A program made the position numbers and the translations under genes. A stretch of DNA of 64,000 nt from Calliopsis andreniformis (lineage: Eukaryota > Arthropoda > Insecta > Hymenoptera > Andrenidae): contig NW_027480533.1 in NCBI RefSeq assembly GCF_051401765.1, positions 1,178,001-1,242,000 of the forward strand. The letters run 5' to 3'. Below the pieces are notes generated by a model. The model was not told where the DNA came from and searched no databases. It was given only the letters and a program-made list of their open reading frames with translations. Shown one piece after another: positions 40,480 to 54,124 of this stretch. Position 1 is the first letter of the stretch, and each line of letters starts with the position of its first letter.

Positions 40480-42471
40480 TCCTCAATACCCAATCCTCAA
40501 TCTTCAATCCTCAACCCTCAATCCTCAATTCTCAATCCTCAATCCTCCATCCTCAGACCTCAAACAGCAATAGTCAACCCTCAGTCCTCGTCCTCAATCC
40601 ACAACCATCAATCCTCAATCCTCAATCTTCAATCATCAATATTCAATCTTCAGTATTCAATCCTCAATCCTCAATCCTCAACCCTCAATCCTCAATGTTC
40701 AATCCGCAATACGCAATCCTCAATCTTCTATCCGCAATCCTCAATCCTCAATCCTCAATCCTCCATCCTCAATCCTCAATCTTCAATCCTCAATACTCAA
40801 TCTTCAATCCTCAATACTCAATCCTCAATCCTCAATCCTCATTCTTCAATCCTCAACACCCAATCCTCAGTCTTCAATCCTCAATCCTCAATCCTCAATT
40901 CTCAATCCTCAATCCTCAATCCTCAGACCTTAAACATCAACACTCTACCCTCAGTCCTCGTCCTCAATCCACAACACTCAATCCTCGATCCTCAATCTTC
41001 AATCATCAATATTCAATCTTCAATCCTCAATCCTCAATCCTCAATACTCAATCCTCAATCCTCAATGTTCTATCCTCAATACGCAATCCTCAATCTTCAA
41101 TCCTCAATACTCAATCCTCAATCCTCAATCCCCAATACACAAACTTCAATCCTCGATCATCAATCCTCATTCCTCAATCCTCAATCCTCAATCCTCAATC
41201 GTCAATCTTCAATCCTGAATACTCAATCTTCAATACTCAATCCTCAATCCTCAATCCTCAATCCTCATTCTTCAATCCTCAATACCCAATCCTCAATCTT
41301 CAATCAAAATCCTCAATCCTCAATCCTCAATCCTCAATCCTCAATCCTCAGTCTTCAATCAACAATATTCAATTTCAGTCCTCAATCCTCAATCCTCAAT
41401 CCTCAACCCTCAATCCTCAATGTTCAATACGCAATACCCAATCCTCAATCTTCTATCTGCAATCCTCAATCCTCAATCCTCAATCCTCAGTCCTCAATCC
41501 TCAATCTTCAATCCTCAATACTCAATCTTCAATCCTCAATACTCAATCCTCAATCCTCAATCCTCATTCTTCAATCCTCAACACCCAATCCTCAATCTTC
41601 AATCCTCAACCCTCAATCCTCAATTCTCAATCCTCAATCCTCAATCCTCAGACCTTAAACATCAATACTCTACCCTCAGTCCTCGTCCTCAATCCACAAC
41701 ACTCAATCCTCGATCCTCAATCTTCTATCATCAATATTCAATCTTCAATCGTCAATCCTCAATCGTCAATACTCAATCCTCAATCTTCAATCCTCAATCC
41801 TCAGTCCTCAATTCTCAATCCTCAATCGTCAATCCTCAATCCTCAATCCTCAATCCTCAATGTTCAATCCGCAATACACAATCCTCAATACTCAGTCTTC
41901 AATCCTCAATCCTCAATCCGCAATCCTCAATCCTCAATCCTCATTCTTCAATCCTCAATACCCAATCCTCAATCTTCCATCCTCAATCCTCAATCCTCAA
42001 TTCTCAATCCTCAATCCTCAATCCTCAATCCTCAATCCTCAATCCTCAATGTTCAATCCGCAATACACAAACCTCAATCTTCTATCCGCAATCCTCAATC
42101 CTCAATCCTCAATCCTCAATCCTCAATCCTCAATCCTCAATCCTCAATCCTCAGACCTCAATCCTCAATCCTCAATCGTCAATCGTCAACCTTCAATCCT
42201 GAATACTCAATCTTCAATCCTCAATACTCAATCCTCAATCCTCAATCCTCAATCCTCCATCCTCAATCCTCAATCCTCAATCTTAATCTTCAACCCTCAA
42301 TCCTCAATGTTCAATCCGCAATTCCCAATCCTCAATCTTCTATCCGCAATCCTCAATCCTCAATCCTCAATCCTCAATCCTCAATCCTCAATCTTCAATC
42401 CTCAATACTCAATCTTCAATCCTCAATGCTCAATCCTCAATCCTCAATCCTCATTCTTCAATCCTCAATCC
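40480..42471 (+). repeat. 2.0 kb duplication with 2,414-bp offset, copy 2
   Basis: This is the partner of 38.07-40.05 kb. Its left end is an abrupt join (AACACCCAATCC next to AATACCCAATCC near 40,475). Differences are rare, for example ATCTTCCATCC near 41,975. Confidence 0.9.
40553..40991 (+). repeat. B-A dimer 2 (370-bp spacing)
   Basis: It has the same arrangement as the 38,139 dimer at an offset of 2,414 bp. It has private changes CCTCCATCCTCAG just upstream and CAGTATTC after type B. Confidence 0.9.
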
Positions 42472-43812
42472 TCAATCCTCATTCTTCAATCCTCAATACC
42501 CAATCCTCCATCTTCAATCCTCAATCCTCAATCCTCAATCCTCAATCCTCAATCCTCAATCCTCAATCTTCAATCCTCAATACTCAATCTTCAATCCTCA
42601 ATACTCAATCCTCAATCCTCAATCCTCAATCCTCAATCTTAATCTTCAACCCTCAATCCTCAATGTTCAATCCGCAATTCCCAATCCTCAATCTTCTATC
42701 CGCAATCCTCAATCCTCAATCCTCAATCCTCAATCCTCAATCCTCAATCTTCAATCCTCAATACTCAATCTTCAATCCTCAATACTCAATCCTCAATCCT
42801 CAATCCTCATTCTTCAATCCTCAACACCCAATCCTCAGTCTTCAATCCTCAATCCTCAATCCTCAATTCTCAATCCTCAATCCTCAATCCTCAGACCTTA
42901 AACATCAATACTCTACCCTCAGTCCTCGTCCTCAATCCAGAACACTCAATCCTCGATCCTCAATCTTCAATCATCAATATTCAATCTTCAATCCTCAATC
43001 CTCAATCCTCAATACTCAATACTCAATCCTCAATGTTCTATCCTCAATACGTAATCCTCAATCTTCAATCCTCAATCCTCAATGCTCAATCCTCAATCCT
43101 CAATCCTCAATCTTAATCTTCAATCCTCAGTACGCAATCTTCAATGCTCAACCCTCAATCCTCATTCCTCAATCCTCAATCTTCAATACTCAATACTCAA
43201 TCTTCAATCCTCAATCCTCAATCCTCAATCCTCAATCCTCAATCCTTAATCCTCAATCGTCAATCTTCAATCCTCAATACTTAATCGTCAATACTCAATC
43301 CTCAATACTCAATACTCAATCCTCATTCTTCAATCCTCAATACCCAATCCTCAATCTTCAATCCTCAATCCTCAATCCTCAATCCTGAATTCTCAATCTT
43401 CAATACTCACTCCTCAATCCTCAATCTTCAATCCTCAATACTCAGTCTTCAATCCTCAATCCTCAAACCGCAATCCTCAATCCTCAATCCTCATTCTTCA
43501 ATCCTCAATACGCAATCCTCAATCTTCAATCCTCAATACTCAGTCTTCAATCCTCAATCCTCAATCCTCAATCCTCAATCCTCAATCCTCATTCTTCAAT
43601 CCTCAATACCCAATCCTCCATCTTCAATCCTCAATCCTCAATCCTCAATCCTCAATCCTCAATCCTCAATCCTCAATCTTCAATCCTCAATGCTCAATCT
43701 TCAATCCTCAATACTCAATCCTCAATCCTCAATCCTCAATCCTCAATACCCAATCCTCAATCTTCAATCCTCAATCCTCAATCCTCAATTCTCAATCCTC
43801 AATCCTCAATCC

Positions 43813-44251
43813 TCAGACCTCAAACAGCAATAGTCAACCCTCAGTCCTCGTCCTCAATCCACAACCATCAATCCTCAATCCTCAATCTTCAATCATCAAT
43901 ATTCAATCTTCAGTCCTCAATCCTCAATCCTCAATCCTCAACCCTCAATCCTCAATGTTCAATCCGCAATACGCAATCCTCAATCTTCTATCCGCAATCC
44001 TCAATCCTCAATCCTCAATCCTCCATCCTCAATCCTCAATCTTCAATCCTCAATACTCAATCTTCAATCCTCAATACTCAATCCTCAATCCTCAATCCTC
44101 ATTCTTCAATCCTCAACACCCAATCCTCAGTCTTCAATCCTCAATCCTCAATCCTCAATTCTCAATCCTCAATCCTCAATCCTCAGACCTTAAACATCAA
44201 CACTCTACCCTCAGTCCTCGTCCTCAATCCACAACACTCAATCCTCGATCC
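43813..44251 (+). repeat. B-A dimer 3 (370-bp spacing)
   Basis: It has the same B, beta, TCCATCC, A order and 370-bp spacing. It is followed by an AATACGCAATCC variant near 44,305. Confidence 0.9.
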
Positions 44252-44970
44252 TCAATCTTCAATCATCAATATTCAATCTTCAATCCTCAATCCTCAATCC
44301 TCAATACGCAATCCTCAATCCTCAATGTTCTATCCTCAATACGCAATCCTCAATCTTCAATCCTCAATACTCAATCCTCAATCCTCAATCCTCAGTACAC
44401 AAACTTCAATCCTCAATCATCAATCCTCATTCCTCAATCCTCAATCCTCAATCCTCAATCGTCAATCTTCAATCCTGAATACTCAATCTTCAATACTCAA
44501 TCCTCAATCCTCAATCCTCAATCCTCATTCTTCAATCCTCAATACCCAATCCTCAATCTTCAATCAAAATCCTCAATCCTCAATCCTCAATCCTCAATAC
44601 TCAATCCTCAATCCTCAATGTTCTATCCTCAATACGCAATCCTCAATCTTCAATCCTCAATCCTCAATCCTCAATCCTCAATCCTCATTCTTCAATCCTC
44701 AAACCTCAATCCTCAATCCTCAATCCTCAACCTTCAATCCTCAATACACAAACTTCAATCCTCAATCATCAATCCTCATTCCTCAATCCTCAATCCTCAA
44801 TCCTCAATCGTCAATCTTCAATCCTGAATACTCAATCTTCAATACTCAATCCTCAATCCTCAATCCTCAATCCTCATTCTTCAATCCTCAATACCCAATC
44901 CTCAACCTTCAATCCTCAATCCTCAATCCTCAATCCACAATCCTCAATCCTCAATCCTCAATCTTCAATC

Positions 44971-45066
44971 CTATGTCCCAAATACTCAATCTTCAATACT
45001 CACTCCTCAATCGTCAATCTTCAATCCTGAATACTCAATCTTCAATACTCAATCCTCATTCTTCAA
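44971..45066 (+). repeat. Epsilon module, copy 4
   Basis: It has the diagnostic units in order, followed by gamma and by a delta variant with AACCTTAATC. The same AACCTTAATC delta variant recurs near 49,545. Confidence 0.9.
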
Positions 45067-45615
45067 TCCTCAATACCCAATCCTCCATCTTCAATCCTCA
45101 ATCCTCAATCCTCAATACTCAATCCTCAATCCTCAATGTTCTATCCTCAATACGCAACCCTCAATCCTCAATCCTCAATCCTCAATTATCAATCCTCAAT
45201 CCTCAATCCTCAACCTTAATCTTCAATCCTCAGTACGCAATCTTCAATCCTCAATCCTCAATCCTCATTCCTCAATCCGCAATCTTTAATACTCAATACT
45301 CAATCTTCAATCCTCAATCCTCAATCCTCAATCCTCAATCCTCAATCCTCAATCCTCAATAGTCAATCATCAATCCTCAATACTCAATCGTCAATACTCA
45401 ATCCTCAATACTCAATACTCAATCCTCATTCTTCAATCCTCAATACCCAATCCTCAATCTTCAATCCTCAATCCTCAATCCTCAATCCTCAATCCTCAAT
45501 CTTCAATCATCAAACCTCAATCCTCAATCCTCAATCCTCAATCTTCAATCCTCAATACTCAAACTTCAATCCTCAATCATCAATCCTCAATCCTCAATCC
45601 TCAATCCTCAATCCT

Positions 45616-47250
45616 CAATCGTCAATCTTCAATCCTGAATACTCAATCTTCAATACTCAATCCTCAATCCTCATTCCTCAATCCTCATTCTTCAATCCTC
45701 AATACCCAATCCTCAATCTTCAATCCTCAATCCTCAATCCTCAATCCTCAATCCTCAATCCTCAATCTTCAATCCTCAGTCCCAAATCCTCAATCTTCAA
45801 TACTCACTCCTCAATCCTCCATCTTCAATCCTCAATACTCAGTCTTCAATCCTCAATCCTCAATCCGCAATCCTCAATCCTCAATCCTCATTCTTCAATC
45901 CTCAATACCCAATCCTCAATCTTCAATCCTCAATCCTCAATCCTCAATTCTCAATCCTCAATCCTCAATCCTCAATCCTCAATCCTCAATCCTCAATGTT
46001 CAATCCGCAATACCCAATCCTCAACCTTCTATCCGCAATCTTCAATCCTCAATCCTCAAACCTCAATCCTCAATCCTCAATCCTCAATCCTCAGACCTCA
46101 ATCCTCAATCCTCAATCGTCAATCTTCAATCCTCAATACTCAATCTTCAATCCTCAATCCTCAATCCTCAATCCTCAATCCTCATTCTTCAATCCTCAAT
46201 ACCCAATCCTCAATCTTCAATCCTCAATACTCAGTCTTCATTCCTCAATCCTCAATCCTCAATCCTCAATCCTCAATCCTCAATCCTCATTCTTCAATCC
46301 TCAATACCCAATCCTCCATCTTCAATCCTCAATCCTCAATCCTCAATCCTCAATCCTCAATCCTCAATCCTCAATCTTCAATACTCAATGCTCAATCTTC
46401 AATCCTCAATACTCAATCCTCAATCCTCAATCCTTAATCCTCAATACCCAATCCTCAATCTTCAATCCTCAATCCTCAATCCTCAATTCTCAATCCTCAA
46501 TCCTCAATCCTCAGACCTCAAACAGCAATAGTCAACCCTCAGTCCTCGTCCTCAATCCACAACCATCAATCCTCAATCCTCAATCTTCAATCATCAATAT
46601 TCAACCTTCAGTCCTCAATCCTCAATCCTGAATCCTCAACCCTCAATCCTCAATGTTCAATCCGCAATACCCAATCCTCAATCTTCTATCCGCAATCCTC
46701 AATCCTCAATCCACAACACTGAATCCTCGATCCTCAATCTTCAATCATCAATATTCAATCTTCAATCCTCAATCCTCAATCCTCAATACTCAATCCTCAA
46801 TCCTCAATGTTCTATCCTCAATACGCAATCCTCAATCTTCAATCCTCAATCCTCAATCCTCAATCCTCAATCCTCAATCCTCAATCTTAATCTTCAATCC
46901 TCAGTACGCAATCTTCAATGCTCAACCCTCAATCCTCATTCCACAATCCTCAATCTTCAATACTCAATACTCAATCTTCAATCCTCAATCCTCAATCCAC
47001 AATCCTCAATCCTCAATCCTCAATACTCAATCCTCAATCCTCAATCGTCAATCTTCAATCCTCAATACTCAATCGTCAATACTCAATCCTCAATTCTCAA
47101 TACTCAATCCTCATCCTTCCATCCTCAATACCCAATCCTGAATCTTCAATCCTCAATCCTCAATCCTCAATCCTCAATTCTCAATCTTCAATACTCACTC
47201 CTCAATCCTCAATCTTCAATCCTCAATACTCAGTCTTCAATCCTCAATCC
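45616..47250 (+). repeat. 1.63 kb segment with the 223-bp deletion
   Basis: This is the partner of 35.95-37.79 kb. The beta at 46,653 runs straight into the last third of a type A block, with ACAACACTGAATCC 66 bp after the ATG where the partner has 289 bp. Confidence 0.85.
46653..46730 (+). repeat. Beta/type A deletion junction, copy 1
   Basis: Beta is fused to the ACAACACTGAATCC end of a type A block, 66 bp from the ATG to CTGAATCC. The TTAAACA, TCTACCC and TCGTCC units of the A block are missing. Confidence 0.9.
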
Positions 47251-47586
47251 TCAATCCTCATTCTTCAATCCTCAATACCCAATCCTCAATCTTCAATCCT
47301 CAATACTCAGTCTTCAATCCTCAATCCTCAATCCTCAATCCTCAATCCTCAATCCTCATTCTTCAACCCTCAATACCCAATCCTCCATCTTCAATCCTCA
47401 ATCCTCAATCCTCAATCCTCAATCCTCAATCCTCAATCCTCAATCTTCAATCCTCAATACTCAATCGTCAATCCTCAATACTCAATCCTCAATCCTCAAT
47501 CCTCAATCCTCAATCCTCAATACCCAATCCTCAATCTTCAATCCTCAATCCTCAATCCTCAATTCTCAATCCTCAATCCTCAATCC

Positions 47587-48025
47587 TCAGACCTCAAACA
47601 GCAATAGTCAACCCTCAGTCCTCGTCCTCAATCCACAACCATCAATCCTCAATCCTCAATCTTCAATCATCAATATTCAATCTTCAGTCCTCAATCCTCA
47701 ATCCTCAATCCTCAACCCTCAATCCTCAATGTTCAATCCGCAATACGCAATCCTCAATCTTCTATCCGCAATCCTCAATCCTCAATCCTCAATCCTCCAT
47801 CCTCAATCCTCAATCTTCAATCCTCAATACTCAATCTTCAATCCTCAATACTCAATCCTCAATCCTCAATTCTCATTCTTCAATCCTCAACACCCAATCC
47901 TCAGTCTTCAATCCTCAATCCTCAATCCTCAATTCTCAATCCTCAATCCTCAATCCTCAGACCTTAAACATCAACACTCTACCCTCAGTCCTCGTCCTCA
48001 ATCCACAACACTCAATCCTCGATCC
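47587..48025 (+). repeat. B-A dimer 4 (370-bp spacing)
   Basis: It has the same B, beta, TCCATCC, A order. A private TCAATTC unit precedes CATTCTTC near 47,870. Confidence 0.9.
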
Positions 48026-49313
48026 TCAATCTTCAATCATCAATATTCAATCTTCAATCCTCAATCCTCAATCCTCAATACTCAATCCTCAATCCTCAAT
48101 GTTCTATCCTCAATACGCAATCATCAATCTTCAATCCTCAATACTAAATCCTCAATCCTCAATCCTCAATACACAAACTTCAATCCTCAATCATCAATCC
48201 TCATTCCTCAATCCTCAATCCTCAATCCTCAATCGTCAATCTTCAATCCTGAATACTCAATCTTCAATACTCAATCCTCAATCCTCATTCCTCAATCCTC
48301 ATTCTTCAATCCTCAATACCCAATCCTCAATCTTCAATCAAAATCCTCAATCCTCAATCCTCAATCCTCAATCCTCAATCCTCAATCTTCAATCAACAAT
48401 ATTCAATTTCAGTCCTCAATCCTCAATCCTCAATCCTCAACCCTCAATCCTCAATGTTCAATCCGCAATACCCAATCCTCAATCTTCTATCTGCAATCCT
48501 CAATCCTCAATCCTCAATTCTCAATCCTCAATCGTCAATCCTCAATCCTCAATCCTCAATCCTCAATGTTCAATCCGCAATACACAATCCTCAATACTCA
48601 GTCTTCAATCCTCAATCCTCAATCCGCAATCCTCAATCCTCAATCCTCATTCTTCAATCCTCAATACCCAATCCTCAATCTTCAATCCTCAATCCTCAAT
48701 CCGCAAGTCTCAATCCTCAATCCTCAATCCTCAATCCTCAATCCTCAATGTTCGATCCGCAATACACAATCCTCAATCTTCTATCCGCAATCCTCAATCC
48801 TCAATCCTCAATCCTCAATCCTCAATCCTCAATCCTCAGACCTCAATCCTCAATCCTCAATCGTCAATCTTCAATCCTCAATACTCAATCCTCAATACTC
48901 AGTCTTCATTCCTCAATCCTCAATCCTCAATCCTCAATCCTCAATCCTCATTCTTCAATCCTCAATACCCAATCCTCCATCTTCAATCCTCAATCCTCAA
49001 TCCTCAATCCTCAATCCTCAATCCTCAATCCTCAATCTTCAATACTCAATGCTCAATCTTCAATCCTCAATACTCAATCCTCAATCCTCAATCCTTAATC
49101 CTCAATACCCAATCCTCAATCTTCAATCCTCAATCCTCAATCCTCAATTCTCAATCCTCAATCCTCAATCCTCAGACCTCAAACAGCAATAGTCAACCCT
49201 CAGTCCTCGTCCTCAATCCACAACCATCAATCCTCAATCCTCAATCTTCAATCATCAATATTCAACCTTCAGTCCTCAATCCTCAATCCTGAATCCTCAA
49301 CCCTCAATCCTCA

Positions 49314-49391
49314 ATGTTCAATCCGCAATACCCAATCCTCAATCTTCTATCCGCAATCCTCAATCCTCAATCCACAACACTGAATCCTCGA
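49314..49391 (+). repeat. Beta/type A deletion junction, copy 2
   Basis: It has the same 66-bp spacing and private ACTGAATCC. It is followed by a private AATCTTGAATC. Confidence 0.9.
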
Positions 49392-50550
49392 TCCTCAATC
49401 TTGAATCATCAATATTCAATCTTCAATCCTCAATCCTCAATCCTCAATACTCAATCCTCAATCCTCAATGTTCTATCCTCAATACGCAATCCTCAATCTT
49501 CAATCCTCAATCCTCAATCCTCAATCCTCAATCCTCAATCCTCAACCTTAATCTTCAATCCTCAGTACGCAATCTTCAATCCTCAATCCTCAATCCTCAT
49601 TCCTCAATCCGCAATCTTTAATACTCAATACTCAATCTTCAATCCTCAATCCTCAATCCTCAATCCTCAATCCTCAATCCTCAATCCTCAATAGTCAATC
49701 ATCAATCCTCAATACTCAATCGTCAATACTCAATCCTCAATACTCAATACTCAATCCTCATTCTTCAATCCTCAATACCCAATCCTCAATCTTCAATCCT
49801 CAATCCTCAATCCTCAATCCTCAATCCTCAATCTTCAATCATCAAACCTCAATCCTCAATCCTCAATCCTCAATCTTCAATCCTCAATACTCAAACTTCA
49901 ATCCTCAATCATCAATCCTCAATCCTCAATCCTCAATCCTCAATCCTCAATCGTCAATCTTCAATCCTGAATACTCAATCTTCAATACTCAATCCTCAAT
50001 CCTCATTCCTCAATCCTCATTCTTCAATCCTCAATACTCAATCCTCAATCCTCAATCCTTAATCCTCAATACCCAATCCTCAATCTTCAATCCTCAATCC
50101 TCAATCCTCAATCTTCAATCCTCAATACTCAGTCTTCATTCCTCAATCCTCAATCCTCAATCCTCAATCCTCAATCCTCAATCCTCATTCTTCAATCCTC
50201 AATACCCAATCCTCCATCTTCAATCCTCAATCCTCAATCCTCAATCCTCAATCCTCAATCCTCAATCCTCAATCTTCAATACTCAATGCTCAATCTTCAA
50301 TCCTCAATACTCAATCCTCAATCCTCAATCCTTAATCCTCAATACCCAATCCTCAATCTTCAATCCTCAATCCTCAATCCTCAATTCTCAATCCTCAATC
50401 CTCAATCCTCAGACCTCAAACAGCAATAGTCAACCCTCAGTCCTCGTCCTCAATCCACAACCATCAATCCTCAATCCTCAATCTTCAATCATCAATATTC
50501 AACCTTCAGTCCTCAATCCTCAATCCTGAATCCTCAACCCTCAATCCTCA

Positions 50551-50628
50551 ATGTTCAATCCGCAATACCCAATCCTCAATCTTCTATCCGCAATCCTCAA
50601 TCCTCAATCCACAACACTGAATCCTCGA
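50551..50628 (+). repeat. Beta/type A deletion junction, copy 3
   Basis: It has the same 66-bp spacing and private ACTGAATCC. Confidence 0.9.
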
Positions 50629-51484
50629 TCCTCAATCTTCAATCATCAATATTCAATCTTCAATCCTCAATCCTCAATCCTCAATACTCAATCCTCAATC
50701 CTCAATGTTCTATCCTCAATACGCAATCCTCAATCTTCAATCCTCAATCCTCAATCCTCAATCCTCAATCCTCAATCCTCAATCTTAATCTTCAATCCTC
50801 AGTACGCAATCTTCAATGCTCAACCCTCAATCCTCATTCCACAATCCTCAATCTTCAATACTCAATACTCAATCTTCAATCCTCAATCCTCAATCCACAA
50901 TCCTCAATCCTCAATCCTCAATACTCAATCCTCAATCCTCAATCGTCAATCTTCAATCCTCAATACTCAATCGTCAATACTCAATCCTCAATTTTCAATA
51001 CTCAATCCTCATCCTTCAATCCTCAATACCCAATCCTGAATCTTCAATCCTCAATCCTCAATCCTCAATCCTCAATTCTCAATCTTCAATACTCACTCCT
51101 CAATCCTCAATCTTCAATCCTCAATACTCAGTCTTCAATCCTCAATCCTCAATCCTCATTCTTCAATCCTCAATACCCAATCCTCAATCTTCAATCCTCA
51201 ATACTCAGTCTTCAATCCTCAATCCTCAATCCTCAATCCTCAATCCTCAATCCTCATTCTTCAACCCTCAATACCCAATCCTCCATCTTCAATCCTCAAT
51301 CCTCAATCCTCAATCCTCAATCCTCAATCCTCAATCCTCAATCTTCAATCCTCAATACTCAATCTTCAATCCTCAATACTCAATCCTCAATCCTCAATCC
51401 TCAATCCTCAATCCTCAATACCCAATCCTCAATCTTCAATCCTCAATCCTCAATCCTCAATTCTCAATCCTCAATCCTCAATCC

Positions 51485-51923
51485 TCAGACCTCAAACAGC
51501 AATAGTCAACCCTCAGTCCTCGTCCTCAATCCACAACCATCAATCCTCAATCCTCAATCTTCAATCATCAATATTCAATCTTCAGTCCTCAATCCTCAAT
51601 CCTCAATCCTCAACCCTCAATCCTCAATGTTCAATCCGCAATACGCAATCCTCAATCTTCTATCCGCAATCCTCAATCCTCAATCCTCAATCCTCCATCC
51701 TCAATCCTCAATCTTCAATCCTCAATACTCAATCTTCAATCCTCAATACTCAATCCTCAATCCTCAATCCTCATTCTTCAATCCTCAACACCCAATCCTC
51801 AGTCTTCAATCCTCAATCCTCAATCCTCAATTCTCAATCCTCAATCCTCAATCCTCAGACCTTAAACATCAACACTCTACCCTCAGTCCTCGTCCTCAAT
51901 CCACAACACTCAATCCTCGATCC
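51485..51923 (+). repeat. B-A dimer 5 (370-bp spacing)
   Basis: It has the same arrangement, 3,898 bp after dimer 4. Confidence 0.9.
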
Positions 51924-53197
51924 TCAATCTTCAATCATCAATATTCAATCTTCAATCCTCAATCCTCAATCCTCAATACTCAATCCTCAATCCTCAATGT
52001 TCTATCCTCAATACGCAATCATCAATCTTCAATCCTCAATACTCAATCCTCAATCCTCAATACACAAACTTCAATCCTCAATCATCAATCCTCATTCCTC
52101 AATCCTCAATCCTCAATCCTCAATCGTCAATCTTCAATCCTGAATACTCAATCTTCAATACTCAATCCTCAATCCTCAATCCTCAATCCTCATTCTTCAA
52201 TCCTCAATACCCAATCCTCAATCTTCAATCAAAATCCTCAATCCTCAATCCTCAATCCTCAATCCTCAATCCTCAATCTTCAATCAACAATATTCAATTT
52301 CAGTCCTCAATCCTCAATCCTCAATCCTCAACCCTCAATCCTCAATGTTCAATCCGCAATACCCAATCCTCAATCTTCTATCTGCAATCCTCAATCCTCA
52401 ATCCTCAATTCTCAATCCTCAATCGTCAATCCTCAATCCTCAATCCTCAATCCTCAATGTTCAATCCGCAATACACAATCCTCAATACTCAGTCTTCAAT
52501 CCTCAATCCTCAATCCGCAATCCTCAATCCTCAATCCTCATTCTTCAATCCTCAATACCCAATCCTCAATCTTCAATCCTCAATCCTCAATCCTCAAGTC
52601 TCAATCCTCAATCCTCAATCCTCAATGTTCGATCCGCAATACACAATCCTCAATCTTCTATCCGCAATCCTCAATCCTCAATCCTCAATCCTCAATCCTC
52701 AATCCTCAATCCTCAATCCTCAGACCTCAATCCTCAATCCTCAATCGTCAATCTTCAATCCTCAATACTCAATCCTCAATACTCAGTCTTCATTCCTCAA
52801 TCCTCAATCCTCAATCCTCAATCCTCAATCCTCATTCTTCAATCCTCAATACCCAATCCTCCATCTTCAATCCTCAATCCTCAATCCTCAATCCTCAATC
52901 CTCAATCCTCAATCCTCAATCTTCAATACTCAATGCTCAATCTTCAATCCTCAATACTCAATCCTCAATCCTCAATCCTTAATCCTCAATACCCAATCCT
53001 CAATCTTCAATCCTCAATCCTCAATCCTCAATTCTCAATCCTCAATCCTCAATCCTCAGACCTCAAACAGCAATAGTCAACCCTCAGTCCTCGTCCTCAA
53101 TCCACAACCATCAATCCTCAATCCTCAATCTTCAATCATCAATATTCAACCTTCAGTCCTCAATCCTCAATCCTGAATCCTCAACCCTCAATCCTCA

Positions 53198-53275
53198 ATG
53201 TTCAATCCGCAATACCCAATCCTCAATCTTCTATCCGCAATCCTCAATCCTCAATCCACAACACTGAATCCTCGA
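53198..53275 (+). repeat. Beta/type A deletion junction, copy 4
   Basis: It has the same 66-bp spacing and private ACTGAATCC. It is followed by AATCTTCTATC. Confidence 0.9.
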
Positions 53276-54124
53276 TCCTCAATCTTCTATCATCAATATT
53301 CAATCTTCAATCCTCAATCCTCAATCCTCAATACTCAATCCTCAATCCTCAATGTTCTATCCTCAATACGCAATCCTCAATCTTCAATCCTCAATCCTCA
53401 ATCCTCAATCCTCAATCCTCAATCCTCAATCTTAATCTTCAATCCTCAGTACGCAATCTTCAATGCTCAACCCCCAATCCTCATTCCACAATCCTCAATC
53501 TTCAATACTCAATACTCAATCTTCAATCCTCAATCCTCAATCCACAATCCTCAATCCTCAATCCTCAATCCTCAATCCTCAATCCTCAATCGTCAATCTT
53601 CAATCCTCAATACTCAATCGTCAATACTCAATCCTCAATTCTCAATACTCAATCCTCATCCTTCAATCCTCAATACCCAATCCTGAATCTTCAATCCTCA
53701 ATCCTCAATCCTCAATCCTCAATTCTCAATCTTCAATACTCACTCCTCAATCCTCAATCTTCAATCCTCAATACTCAGTCTTCAATCCTCAATCCTCAAT
53801 CCTCATTCTTCAATCCTCAATACCCAATCCTCAATCTTCAATCCTCAATACTCAGTCTTCAATCCTCAATCCTCAATCCTCAATCCTCAATCCTCAATCC
53901 TCATTCTTCAATCCTCAATACCCAATCCTCCATCTTCAATCCTCAATCCTCAATCCTCAATCCTCAATCCTCAATCCTCAATCCTCAATCTTCAATCCTC
54001 AATACTCAATCTTCAATCCTCAATACTCAATCCTCAATCCTCAATCCTCAATCCTCAATACCCAATCCTCAATCTTCAATCCTCAATCCTCAATCCTCAA
54101 TTCTCAATCCTCAATCCTCAATCC

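Larger units (their letters stand above)
46213..49535 (+). repeat. 3.3 kb HOR, copy 1
   Basis: The segment runs CAGTCTTCATTCC, AATGCTC, CCTTAATCC, type B, beta, the deletion junction, gamma, delta, B-A dimer, gamma, TCAAAATCC, betas, and again the AATGCTC to junction series. It matches 50.11-53.42 kb at 3,898, then 3,891, then 3,884 bp. Confidence 0.88.
50111..53420 (+). repeat. 3.3 kb HOR, copy 2
   Basis: This is the partner of 46.21-49.54 kb, shortened by two heptamers in all. It has sparse substitutions, for example AATTTTCAATAC near 50,992 for AATTCTCAATAC. Its tail from 52.78 kb is also the head of the next copy. Confidence 0.88.

Noticed and set aside
39006..43388. Open frame of about 1,460 codons, and many others of 100-1,280 codons
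   Set aside because: The frames follow from a stop-free 7-bp unit that reads the same peptide in all three forward frames. Overlapping frames are open over the same bases, ATGs come only from variant units, and I see no ribosome binding site, promoter or domain.
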